A DNA stretch of 64,000 nt from Taenia hydatigena (taxonomy: Eukaryota; Platyhelminthes; Cestoda; Cyclophyllidea; Taeniidae), in the NCBI GenBank assembly GCA_036345935.2, contig JADWOT020000006.1:8034519-8098518 (forward strand), given 5' to 3'. Positions 25,795 through 37,100 of the stretch are shown here, piece by piece. Under the pieces are notes generated by a model. That model was not told the origin of the DNA, did not search any database, and saw only the letters and a list, made by a program, of their open reading frames with translations. Made by a program: the position numbers and the translations under genes. How positions within the stretch are numbered: the stretch's first letter is position 1; every line of letters starts with the position of its first letter.

Positions 25795-26921
25795 AAGCCT
25801 ATCTACTGTTAGGGGGCACTTTTCGACCAAGATCTCTTTGCGTGCGATCATAACTATATTGTACTTACATCAGTTAGAATAAAACATAAACGGACGACCG
25901 GCGTCCCTCACGCAATGCCTACCAGCACTCAGACTTAAAAGCAGCATGGTTTCGAACCCCTTCTTATGGTCGGTTTCTCTTCGAAGTATTCATTTCGTCA
26001 AACCTTGTTTGTGCCACTCAATTTTAATTATATACTTTCATTCTATTGTTCGATTTTCTAAGGCAGCACGTCTTGCACATTACGGTTCCTTTCGATTGGC
26101 ATCCCGTTCTGTAGAAATGTATCCCATTTTCAGTCGCGTCGTGTCGTCGTCTTTCACACAAAAACTTATCCTCGTTTCTAGTTAGTGATGGTATCCAGCG
26201 TTTATAACACTGTTCATAAATGTTTCCAACTAATTTAATTTTCACCACAGTCTAACAATGTAGACTATTTTTCTGCTTTGTGTTCATCTGAGTTGACGGA
26301 GGCAACAATTAAAATAACTCTCCGACACCCTACGGTACCCATTATTCTGAATTTAAGTTTTTTAATAATACTTTCTGGCAGGTGGTTGGAAGTTGGAGCA
26401 CAAAGCCAGAGTTAGAGCATGTTCTTTACTGTCTCGAACACGTAAACTCACTTTGCTTTTCTTATGTTCGGACGTGCCTAATTAATTCGTTTTTCACACC
26501 ATTTTATCGAATGCTCTTCCCTCCAATTTCGTTCACTTGATTGACGAATTCAATTTAGTGTTGAGATTGGCATTGTTTGAGATTGCCTAAGTCATGCTGC
26601 TAATAACTGCGTAGTCGTCACCACGAGTGTTTTTACTAGGTTTTTATCACCCCTCACCATTATCACCTCAACCTGACTGATGCTTGCGTAAGCATTGTTG
26701 GGGTCTAAACTGCTTCAAGATGACGTTCTGGCATCAACTTGAGATAGTTCGGTGGAATGTTGCCGCTAACTGATAGGTGCAACCTTTACTTCTCCTCATC
26801 ATCTCGTATAGCGTGCGCTTCTTCAAAACCCATCTCAGGCCAATTGTTTGACCAATTTAATGCAAACATTTGACATGCAAGTGTATTTCCATTTCCTTAC
26901 TATGCATAGACGACGAATCAG

Positions 26922-27110
26922 ATGAATTTATTACTGACTATTTTAGCACTTTTTGCTTCTCATTTGTGCTCTAAAACGTGCACTGGTGCATTGCGGGTGG
27001 TCACGTTTCCTTCTCCAAAGCTTTTCCTACTTCAAAGTCACTACCTTTCCCACTTAGGAAGAGCTGATGAGCAGTTAGTTGCTGGAATAAAGAAGGCGCC
27101 ATTTACGTAA
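26922..27110 (+). CDS. Possible 62-aa secreted peptide ORF, copy 2
   Basis: Encodes the same peptide as the copy in the left arm. See that entry; reality of the gene is unproven. Confidence 0.2.
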   Translation: MNLLLTILALFASHLCSKTCTGALRVVTFPSPKLFLLQSHYLSHLGRADEQLVAGIKKAPFT

Positions 27111-27438
27111 TTGACCAAATGGTTTGGGTGAAGCCGTCGTTAAGTCATGCCAGTGTGCGTTGGTGTTTTGCTTCATACTTTGCTATTTCGATCGCGATCA
27201 CAATGGAACTTACTATTGAAGTTGTCCCATGAGCATCGCCCGCAACGAAATTGACAAAAATGACAGCATTATTTGCTTAATTGTGTAGAAACTGTAGCTA
27301 ATATAATTCGCAAACACTCAGAACATCCTCTTGATGACTTGTCAAAGTAAAGCGCATTTTGTGGGAAATCTAATGACACTTCACTCTCTGTCCTGTGGTA
27401 TTGTGGGTAATAATTCAAGGCTCCACCACCAGAGGTGC

Positions 27439-27546
27439 TGCAGCGTCCCGAGGATCTCTTGAAGGCAAAAGAAGGCAGGATACCAGGTTGAGGCCACCTC
27501 TGTGACCCTGACCAAAACCGGCAGTCCAAACAAACAAAGCATTGCA
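27439..27546 (-). mobile_element. Old solo TRIM-family LTR, unit copy 2, with 27-bp deletion
   Basis: Same LTR as 13676-13810 but lacking 27 bases in its outer half. The deletion is private to this copy. Confidence 0.8.
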
Positions 27547-28977
27547 ATCACACTACATACTTCGTACTAGTTTCGGCTGAAACACTTATCAATATGGCTC
27601 AAGTACACATTTACACCATTTTCGCATTGATGTGCAAGAACAATCATTGGCCACAAAATTTCTGTGTAGGCGATACTCATTTAAATTACAACGTTAATGT
27701 TGTGTCTGAGCTACTTCCTCTTCGTCTTTTATGGCGTCTTCCTACACTGCGCGATGCCCTTCGACGAGGGAGTCTCCTACGTCGATAGCTATTTATGGAA
27801 GTGTAGTCTAGCAGCGAAGCTATCTAGTGGAAGGCTGAATGACAAGTAGCATCGCGGAGCTGATACTCGGTAACTTTTACTTACTATTGCTCCAGCTTCA
27901 ACACTGTTTAGAATTCCCTGTGGATTCCGCCTAGTTAACGGAGACATAAGGGTATCACTTCAGATGAAAATTCGCATGTGGTTAGCATAAACAATTCACA
28001 AATTGACTCTTTTACCTGGATTCACCGCACAATGACCTTCGTACAGAACAATTTTCTTCGTACCACTATCTCCACGGTCTTAGCCATCTGTAGCGTAAGC
28101 TCTGTCTCCACACAGTTGAGATAGAGAGGCAAGAGAATTGAACGATTTGCTCTTCTCATAGGGTTGAATCTCTGAAAGGCTACTTCAACATCACCAGCAT
28201 TAGCAGGAGACGTAGTGAGAGCATGAGTAAAAAGGGGGTGCTATGCCAGAGACTGGGACTACAGTCTAATGAGTCGAAAGAAATGCAGTTGTTGAAATTG
28301 CCGTGAAGAAGTCACCAAGATCCTTCCAGACCGTTTCAAAGTGGGTAGTGCAGGCACAAGTAGGCAAAGTGAATGGTAGGGAAGTGGTCGATTGGAATGA
28401 TGCGATAGTTTTGGTACGGCCTCATTCTCAAAAGACCTGCCATCAAACTTTTACACAACTTACCTGCTACAAGTCCACTGGATCCATATGATCTGAACAG
28501 ATTGTTGTGCAGTGATTCCATTTGGCCTTTCACCGAGACGTGATACCTTTTGCCATTTCCTTTCATCAGTGGTGGCGCGGTTATGGTCGTCACAACATTG
28601 GCTCCAAAGGCTCTGGAGTAAGATGAAGTCGTGGGATACGCTCAACTATTGCAAAGATTAGTGTGCAAGTGCTGTGCGTTTGTTCGGTGATTGGATATCA
28701 AAGTGGCATAGCATTTTAGTCGAATTTTATTTTGCCGGTTTTGAATCGAGGTCTCAGCTTTTAACAACGTCCGAATATTGAGGTAAATCGAGGTGGCAAA
28801 GTTTGGCGTCAACTACATTTAAATTATCCCTTTCCTCCAGGGTTCTTTTACGAGTAATTGAACGCTTTCCGTGGTCATCATGCAGTCGCAGTCATTTGTA
28901 GCTCGCTCTATCTACCGGGCTGGTTGATCACACTCTATTGTTTTCAGTGTTAAATAAATCGACAAATCCCACTTCGA

Positions 28978-29395
28978 ATGCTTTCCTTGACTTCACGAGT
29001 TCATTTGAAAAGGATATGCTGGTTAAATTGTGGACCAAACGAAAGCCGCAATATGGGTCTGGTCGTCTTGTGTCTAAGCAACACTAAGTAGCATCTTCAA
29101 GCAATTTCTATCGTCTCCACTTACACAAATCTCAGCTTTCTTCACGATGGAAGGTAACAGGGCATCCAGAATTGACGCCTTAAAACTGATTTAGGTGTGT
29201 AGAAACCTCCGCCTCGGTTAGCCACCCGAGAGCATTTAACGGGAGGGTTCTTCAATACGTCCTTTCCATCATAAATGTCTGCGTTAATTGGTTTTGTCTT
29301 CCCATTCAACTACTCATCTCAATGCCTCCATTGATGCAGCCTCAACACTAGCGTAGGAATCTCCTCACCAAAATATGTATTTATGTGAATAAATC
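28978..29395 (+). repeat. Truncated third copy of the unit
   Basis: Matches the first roughly 418 bases of the unit almost perfectly and then falls abruptly to weak similarity after a GTGAATAAAT motif. The few dozen bases beyond still resemble the unit, so the flank may be an older paralogue. Confidence 0.9.
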
Positions 29396-29500
29396 ATGCT
29401 ACTTCACGCAATGAATTGTGCAAGTATAGAAATGCGGTAAAAGTTGAGTAGGTGAGTTTTGAGAAACGAAACCCTAAATTTCTCACTTCTTCGTTAGTTT

Positions 29501-30040
29501 AGACGTCCTCCACTTGGACCTGGACCTCAACACTGACTTCAGTTTGGGCATTGGTTTTGGTTGTGGCTTGGGTTTGTTTCTTCTTTAGCTTTGTCATCGT
29601 CGCCGTCCCAATCACCATCATCGTCGTCGTCGTCATCGCTGTTGTCAGAGTCTCTTTCGAATTCTTCATTCGAATCATCATCTTCATCCTCGCCGTAGCT
29701 CCCGTCAGGACCTTCATTGTTATTTCTATTTGATTCCTCCTCTGTTTCCCCATCAAAATCATCATCCTCTTCTTTGTCACCAGATTCTTCCAACTCCTCT
29801 GCCGACTTTCCGCGTTTTCAACCCATCTGTTTGGCTTTTCCTTTCCCATAATCACGCCTGATATTCTTGTCTTTTCTGTGCACCTTGAAGCAACCCCTCT
29901 TTTCGTGTAATTTGGCCTCGGACTCTGCCCCACTTCAGAGTCCTTGTAGTCGGCATCATCATCCTTCTCCGGCTTGCGTTCACGGAAAACCCAGTCTGTC
30001 GCCTTTTATTTGTTGCCTCTCTCTGCTCTTTCGCCTCCAT
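29501..30040 (-). pseudogene. Broken acidic (Asp/Glu-rich) ORF
   Basis: On the minus strand an 84-codon frame (29539-29793) is almost wholly Asp, Glu, Ser and Asn (for example SDNSDDDDDDDGDWDGDDD). The same frame continues upstream as a lysine/arginine-rich stretch (with KGKAKQM and KRGKSAEELEES) but is cut by a TGA where a Trp codon would fit. Further upstream another basic/acidic stretch (ERKPEKDDDADYKD) sits in a shifted frame. This basic-then-acidic composition is typical of nuclear chromatin or nucleolar proteins, but no family is recognised. It could be a decayed gene or a set of exons whose splice sites I cannot fix. Confidence 0.35.
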
Positions 30041-30158
30041 TTCAGGAGCTGCCGATCCTTTCCTCGTTTCGCGTATCCTACGTATTTGTTTTCAATAAGT
30101 CCCAGCGTCATTCGACACCCGGTTACTGTAATGAATTAACTTGCATTGTGATTAACAA

Positions 30159-30215
30159 TGCAACTTCAATAGTAATTTCCTTTGTGATCGCGATCGAAAT
30201 AGCACAGTTTGAAGC
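30159..30215 (+). repeat. Diverged fragment of the duplicated unit
   Basis: About 57 bases around GTGATCGCGATCGAAATAGCA resemble 956-1011 of the left arm at roughly 85 percent by eye. An older relic than the tandem copies. Confidence 0.6.
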
Positions 30216-30565
30216 TCTCAGGAAGTACACAACGGCACAAATGAGCTAGATTTGCTTATCAATTTAGCTGTGTGGTTCCTCACTTCTAGCTTTGAATAGA
30301 CACTTTTCGTGTCAATCACGCCAGTGTAGTTTGACGTATTCGAGCCTCTCAGGGCCGATGTAAAGCCTCCTAAAGTAAATCATTATGCGAATCTAAGAAA
30401 TACCAAGCTGCAATTCCAGGATAATATAATGGCATCCATGTTGACCTGATTACTGCTCGCTACTACCTGATAGTCCATGACATTCAATAGTCGGTGATAT
30501 AGTAAAGCTGTAGATACTTGGGAAATGTTTATTTTAGTGACAAGACCCTGCAAAACAATTGCAGT

Positions 30566-30735
30566 TGTAGCATCTAGAGACTTCCCTGAAGACAAAAGAA
30601 AGCATAATGCTTGGACAGAATACATGTATCCGGTCCAACGGAAAGGAACTGGGACCAGCCCTCCGGACACGGTCCATATATCCATGCAAGTAACCGCAAC
30701 CGAAACCGGATTCCACACAAACAAAACGTATTACA
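30566..30735 (-). mobile_element. Solo TRIM-family LTR (minus orientation)
   Basis: Begins TGTAGCATCTAG and ends AACGTATTACA when read on the plus strand, the reverse of the family. The flanks GCAGT and GCAGG match at four of five bases, a slightly decayed target duplication. The overlapping ORFs on both strands are incidental. Confidence 0.8.
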
Positions 30736-31193
30736 GCAGGTTCAGTCAACATAGGCCACATCCGAGTGCTCTTCTGTTCATTTTTACTCAGTTCAATTCT
30801 AGTAATGATTTTACCCAGGAGCGTCACCCAGCATCCTCGAAAGCACAAAATACACTGCCTCTGTCTAGACGCCGAGATCACGATACTCGCTGGAACAATG
30901 CTACGTTATCCGTTTACTGATGTATGAATCAATACCAGAGTTGACGTGAAGGTGCCCGGTCACTCAGCAGCACCTTCCTAGGATAGATTGGTTCAACTGC
31001 AAACTAACCACCACCTCTCCTCGACTTCTCAACAGCGTCACTTCATCTGCTAATTCACAAAGTTTACCAACCATTGCATTTCCTTCTCCTCACGGCAAAT
31101 ATAAAATAAAAAGAAAGTGTACACAAACCCACACGGAAACAAATCATGTATTCGCATTTCAGAGGTACGACGCTGTACAAAGTAGTGGTGTAT

Positions 31194-34100
31194 TTAGAGC
31201 TCAGGTTTCTTGAAGAGCTGTGCCAGCAGCTGCTCTGGTGGTGGCGCAGCGTCCACGGGGTACTGACTCACTCGACGCAAGGTACGCACCACTTCTGCGT
31301 CCGTGATCAGGCGAGACTTGAGTCGGTGCGGCGGCAGTAACAACTGTTCTCCCGCCGCCGCTTTCTCGTCCTCCATCATTTCGGCATCATCGATGCGCTC
31401 CACCCGGGCAAGTAGACTTCTCGTCTCTGGCCGTGACTATGGTAGAAGTGTGGCAAAACACACCACATTGTGTAAAATTTTCGATGGTGGTGAAACCGTG
31501 CAATTGCCGATGAAATCGTTACAATGCTACCATCACTTAATGATGCCGCGATTTTACGTCACTAGGCCATAACATTGTCTAATGCTGTCTTTGATGGAAT
31601 TGAACATTTTGGAAAAAAACCTATTACCCAAGACGTTTGTTGGTACACACATCGTGGATCAGGTAAAGCATAAGGTCCAAACAATTGAGAGTAGAATTAT
31701 AATCTCTAGTTAAAACACCAAGCCTGAATAATGGGTAAATACAAGAAGTTCCTCGCACTCAAACGGCATCTGAATAAAGTCGGCGATGAAATCATTCAAA
31801 CCTAAGTAAATTAGGTTGCCAGGGCAAGAAAACCTCCATGGACAATCAGCCGAAAAGAGAGCAGTGGGCTGGAAGCTACTGACCCTCGCGGATGGTTGCA
31901 CTGATACAGAAGGAGATGTCACACCATAGACAGCCAGGTCTCTACGTCCAACATCGCGACCCCGGTTTGTGGAGATGACGGCAGCCAGAGGTGGTAGTGT
32001 CTCTGTTTTTGACGGCAGGAAGACTAGTGCCTCCGGCAGTGTGGAAGCTGAGTGTCTTCGCTTGCCACCTTTGGGATTGCGGTGCTCACGGTCACAGAAA
32101 GGAAGCAAAGGAAGTTGAGGTAGAGTGGCCACCATTTGTAGGTTTGCATTGTACACGACACCTGCATGACGTATGGGAGGAATTTAGATAACAAGGCTAT
32201 TTCAAAAAACAGCACAGCTGCCTTTCAATTGTGCCCTTTGAACCAATAACAGGTTCCCCCTTCGATCACCTCCAAGTCGGACATTTTGGGTTTGTTATTA
32301 AAAAGATACTGTTTACAATAAATACCAGCCCCACCTTGGAGGACGTTTTGAGAACTAATGTTTGCTATCCTCAAGAAGACATCAACCGCCCTCAAATAAC
32401 GAGCCTGAGAAGCCTCATTATGTTGAAAATGAAAGAAATAGCTAAAACCCGATGCTGTGACACTAAGAATCATAACGCATCCTACACATCAGAACACGAA
32501 CTTACTAAGAAAACCTCTAAATAGTGTAAGGCGGAAACTCTACTGAGATTCCCCATTTCAAATAAATTGATTCGAGATCGCTAAAGTCATTTTTAAAATG
32601 AGGACGATTTTAATTTAAATACACATTTTTAGGAAAACATTTGATAAGCCTCATTCGAATATTGGCTAGGAAAAATCGTAACGGTTTATTGCTAGATGAA
32701 GGACCGTTCCACTTTTAGTACAATGGTAACCCTCTGTGCTATATTCAAAAGGACGGGCTGCAACGAGTGTAGGAATGATCGCTCCATAATAACAAGTACA
32801 TAAGCTTTAATTGAAAGATGTGTTGGAAATGGAGGAATTTCAGACCTTAAATGGCTGGATTAGAAAACCGAAAATCATTCTGCAAAATGAAGAAGACAAG
32901 ATGTTGCTTAAAGAGCAAGGTATGAAAGTCGTAAAAGAGGAGTTTAAAGGGTGCAATTAGCAACCAAAAACAGAATTATAAGTTGTAGCAGTTGAAACGG
33001 ACACCCACGCATACAGCCCGAGCCCAAATCTAGCACAGTGCCTATAGGCAAGATGTGGAAACAAGTAGATGAGCCCAACCTCCGTTAGCAAAACACCAAC
33101 GCACACTGGCAGGACTTAACGACGGCTTCACCCAAACCATTTGGTCAATTACGTAAATGGCGCCTTCTTTATTCCAGCAACTAACTGCTCATCAGCTCTT
33201 CCTAAGTGGGAAAGGTAATGACTTTGAAGTAGGAAAAGCTTTGGAGAAGGAAACGTGACCACCCGCAATGCACCAGTGCACGTTTTAGAGCACAAATGAG
33301 AAGCAAAAAGTGCTAAAATAGTCAGTAATAAATTCATCTGATTCGTCGTCTATGCATAGTAAGGAAATGGAAATACACTTGCATGTCAAATGTTTGCATT
33401 AAATTGGTCAAACAATTGGCCTGAGATGGGTTTTGAAGAAGCGCACGCTATACGAGATGATGAGGAGAAGTAAAGGTTGCACCTATCAGTTAGCGGCAAC
33501 ATTCCACCGAACTATCTCAAGTTGATGCCAGAACGTCATCTTGAAGCAGTTTAGACCCCAACAATGCTTACGCAAGCATCAGTCAGGTTGAGGTGATAAT
33601 GGTGAGGGGTGATAAAAACCTAGTAAAAACACTCGTGGTGACGACTACGCAGTTATTAGCAGCATGACTTAGGCAATCTCAAACAATGCCAATCTCAACA
33701 CTAAATTGAATTCGTCAATCAAGTGAACGAAATTGGAGGGAAGAGCATTCGATAAAATGGTGTGAAAAACGAATTAATTAGGCACGTCAGAACATAAGAA
33801 AAGCAAAGTGAGTTTACGTGTTCGAGACAGTAAAGAACATGCTCTAACTCTGGCTTTGTGCTCCAACTTCCAACCACCTGCCAGAAAGTATTATTAAAAA
33901 ACTTAAATTCAGAATAATGGGTACCGTAGGGTGTCGGAGAGTTATTTTAATTGTTGCCTCCGTCAACTCAGATGAACACAAAGCAGAAAAATAGTCTACA
34001 TTGTTAAACTGTGGTGAAAATTAAATTAGTTGGAAACATTTATGAACAGTGTTATAAACGCTGGATACCATCACTAACTAGAAACGAGGATAAGTTTTTG

Positions 34101-37100
34101 TGTGAAAGACGACGACACGACGCGACTGAAAATGGGATACATTTCTACAGAACGGGATGCCAATCGAAAGGAACCGTAATGTGCAAGACGTGCTGCTTTA
34201 GAAAATCGAACAATAGAATGAAAGTATATAATTAAAATTGAGTGGCACAAATAAGGTTTGACGAAATGAATACTTCGAAGAGAAACCGACCATAAGAAGG
34301 GGTTCGAAACCATGCTGCTTTTAAGTCTGAGTGCTGGTAGGCATTGCGTGAGGGACGCCGGTCGTCCGTTTATGTTTTATTCTAACTGATGTAAGTACAA
34401 TATAGTTATGATCGCACGCAAAGAGATCTTGGTCGAAAAGTGCCCCCTAACAGTAGATAGGCTTACACATATTAATCACAATAGAATGATGAGTGATTGA
34501 CTCAAACATACAAGACCCATTCATCAATCCAATAGCCACGACGCCGCGCGTGGGGTGAACGGCGAAGGCCCCAGTGGGAGCAAGGTCAAAGACGCCCAAT
34601 CGGGGAATCAGGCGACCCTGTGGATCCACAAAGAGAAGGCAGAGAGCACCGTCGGTGTCGCTACGCTTCGACTCGGTAGTGGAGGCGGGACGGAGGAGGA
34701 CGACGCAGAGGCGTTTAGTGGGATCCAGCATCGCCATCTGGCAAATATCAACACCCTCAGCCGGAAAGCTGTTCACCTTCCAGTTGGACCAAGATGGAAG
34801 TTGGCACGTACCCACTGGCAGCATATCCTCCATCACGGTGGAGCCTACAGAATAGAATTGCGTTGAGTCGCAAAAAGTTGGCGATTATTAGTACATCGTT
34901 AGGTAGCTGTTCATCGACTTGACTTATTATCGCTAATGCCCCACCCTCTCGATGCATCTCGATTATCATAATACCTTAGTGTTGGGGCCGGATTTGGAAG
35001 AGCTGAGACTACTAATTATTTGGAGCATGCCAAAATAAAGAGGAGTGCGAATTTATTTGGTTTTCATGCTCCTTAGTTAATAATTTGACTCAAAATCCCC
35101 TACTACGCTGTAGGCATGATGCACTGAAATATTTCATCTTGTGGCCTAAACGTCTTCCAAATATTTATAAACACTTCTACTCTGAAACATGTTTGTGGAG
35201 CAAATGCAGGATTCATCGGCAAATGATTGTCCGTAGTCTTTGTAATGTACTTTATCTGCATTGTAATGATATTCGTTTGACGTATGAGTGCAGCTCATTA
35301 CTAAAGGTATGTTTTATGTTTGCTTCACATGGAATTTGCTTAAGACAGTTTTACGATTTCATCAACTCCGTAAAAGGTCAAAAATTCTACCTTATGGTGC
35401 AAGAAGCGATATTATTCCATGAATTACGGTAATTGTTAGTTGCTGAGGCGTTACTCACTACAGAATGAAACGTACCCCTACTTATCAGCATAAAAATTAA
35501 TTTAAAAGATTAAATTATTACTGCCATCTGCCTACACCTCTACAGGAAATCGGAATTAAGGGAATCAAGTTTCTTCATTAAATGCCTAGAATTTATCTTA
35601 AACAAGAAAAGTTATGCATGAATCAAGCGGAACCCGTCATTATAGCAAATAAAGTGAAGCTAAAACAACAGTAACACGAGCGAGAGACGCATAAAATGTA
35701 AAAATAGTCAGTCGAAAAAACATCTACTAATTTCTGGAGAGTAAACGTTCGTCGAAAGTTTGGAACCAAAACCCATTAATTATCTTGACGAACCCAACTG
35801 CCAGCGAATCCACATGAAAGAGGCCAAGGAAACGCCTGTCGCACGAATCACAATACTTCGAAGTGTCTCCTTCGAAGCGTTAAGTGCGTCTTCCCGGCTT
35901 CTCATCAAATCTCCTTTAAAAACCTCTTCGGAATTCAAGATGCAAAGTTTTGAGGGTGCTAAAGAAACAGTCTCTTTGACCTCCAAATAGTCCAGCAGAC
36001 TTGGATCCAAGGCAACACATGCAGTCAACTTCCAAGGTCTTTGAGACGACTGCACCTCTGATAAGAGAGGAGAACAATGACATTAATAAGAAAAGTAACA
36101 ATATAAGCCGATGCGAATATTCATTACAAAAAATAACCACTGAAAATCTCCAATAATTTATTCCTTGAAAACATCACCATTGCGACTTAAAATTCTTTCC
36201 CACCCAAATATGATGTTGCTAAGACTACAAATTCGCTTAAAGCTTTGGCTCTAGGGACAAAGAGCCAAAGTTGCCCACCATACACAGCCCCATTAACTCA
36301 GCCTATAAAGGTTTTCTGCATGGCAGGCCAACCAAAGCAATGCGAAAAAAAAAGCGACTAATTCAGCAAAGCAAATGGTTTCGTGCGAAAGGAAAAAACC
36401 AAGTTGTGTTGCATTTTCAACCGCATACCAGTCTATAATTCACCTACAAAAAATCTACGCCCCCACTTCCCACACATCTAAACACCGCCTCTGCAAAGTT
36501 CCCCATGGAATCGTGTGATTCGACCAATACCAAGAAAGGACAACAACCATCTCAAAAAATATCAGAGAAATACGAAGGTTAGAGAGAGACCAACCACACT
36601 CTCCTCCCCCACCCCAAATAAGGTGCACACCTTCTCACGAGTACGAGACACCAAGTCCTGCGATCCAGTTCCTTGCTGAACTAGGACTCCCTTTCCACTC
36701 ATTCACCACGCCTAACTCTTTCTCATTAAGCCCTTTCCTTCACATCGTTCTGTTGTATCGCCTCCAGTCCATGCAGCTCACTCATAACCCCTTGGCCTTC
36801 AGCGAGCCGGCAACCACGTCCTTGGACCACCCCACACAAAGCAAGTGTAGTCTGCTAAGAATGAAGTAGTGCGCTCCTCAGGGGTGCACACAATGGATGG
36901 CGGGTAGATTGTTGGAAAATAACCCATGTCCATCTCCTCATCATCGCCTCACGTCGCAATGTAGAATCCATTTCTTATCACAACCCATTCAACCCACCAC
37001 CTAAAAGGCACAGCGCACTTTTGCTACCCTTGTGAATGAAACCGCAAACATGCTGATCTTTGAACACCATTGCCACCCACCAACTCATGACATGTACTGT

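Larger units (their letters stand above)
15242..28977 (+). repeat. Tandem segmental duplication, unit copy 2
   Basis: Second direct copy of the unit, about 13736 bp. Relative to copy 1 it lacks one 18-bp serine repeat in the coding gene, has 19 bp more near 24380, and lacks 27 bp inside the LTR near 27495. The order of contents is identical. Confidence 0.95.

Noticed and set aside
29551..29733. Hydrophobic 60-codon plus-strand ORF
   Set aside because: It is the antisense of the GAT/GAC-rich acidic stretch, which always reads as Val/Ile on the other strand.
30383..30920. Overlapping ORFs of 113 to 131 codons on both strands
   Set aside because: They span the solo LTR at 30566-30735 and are open by chance in several frames at once.
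34555..34866. Plus-strand ORFs of 93 and 103 codons opposite the WDR75 exon
   Set aside because: Antisense shadows of a GC-rich coding exon.
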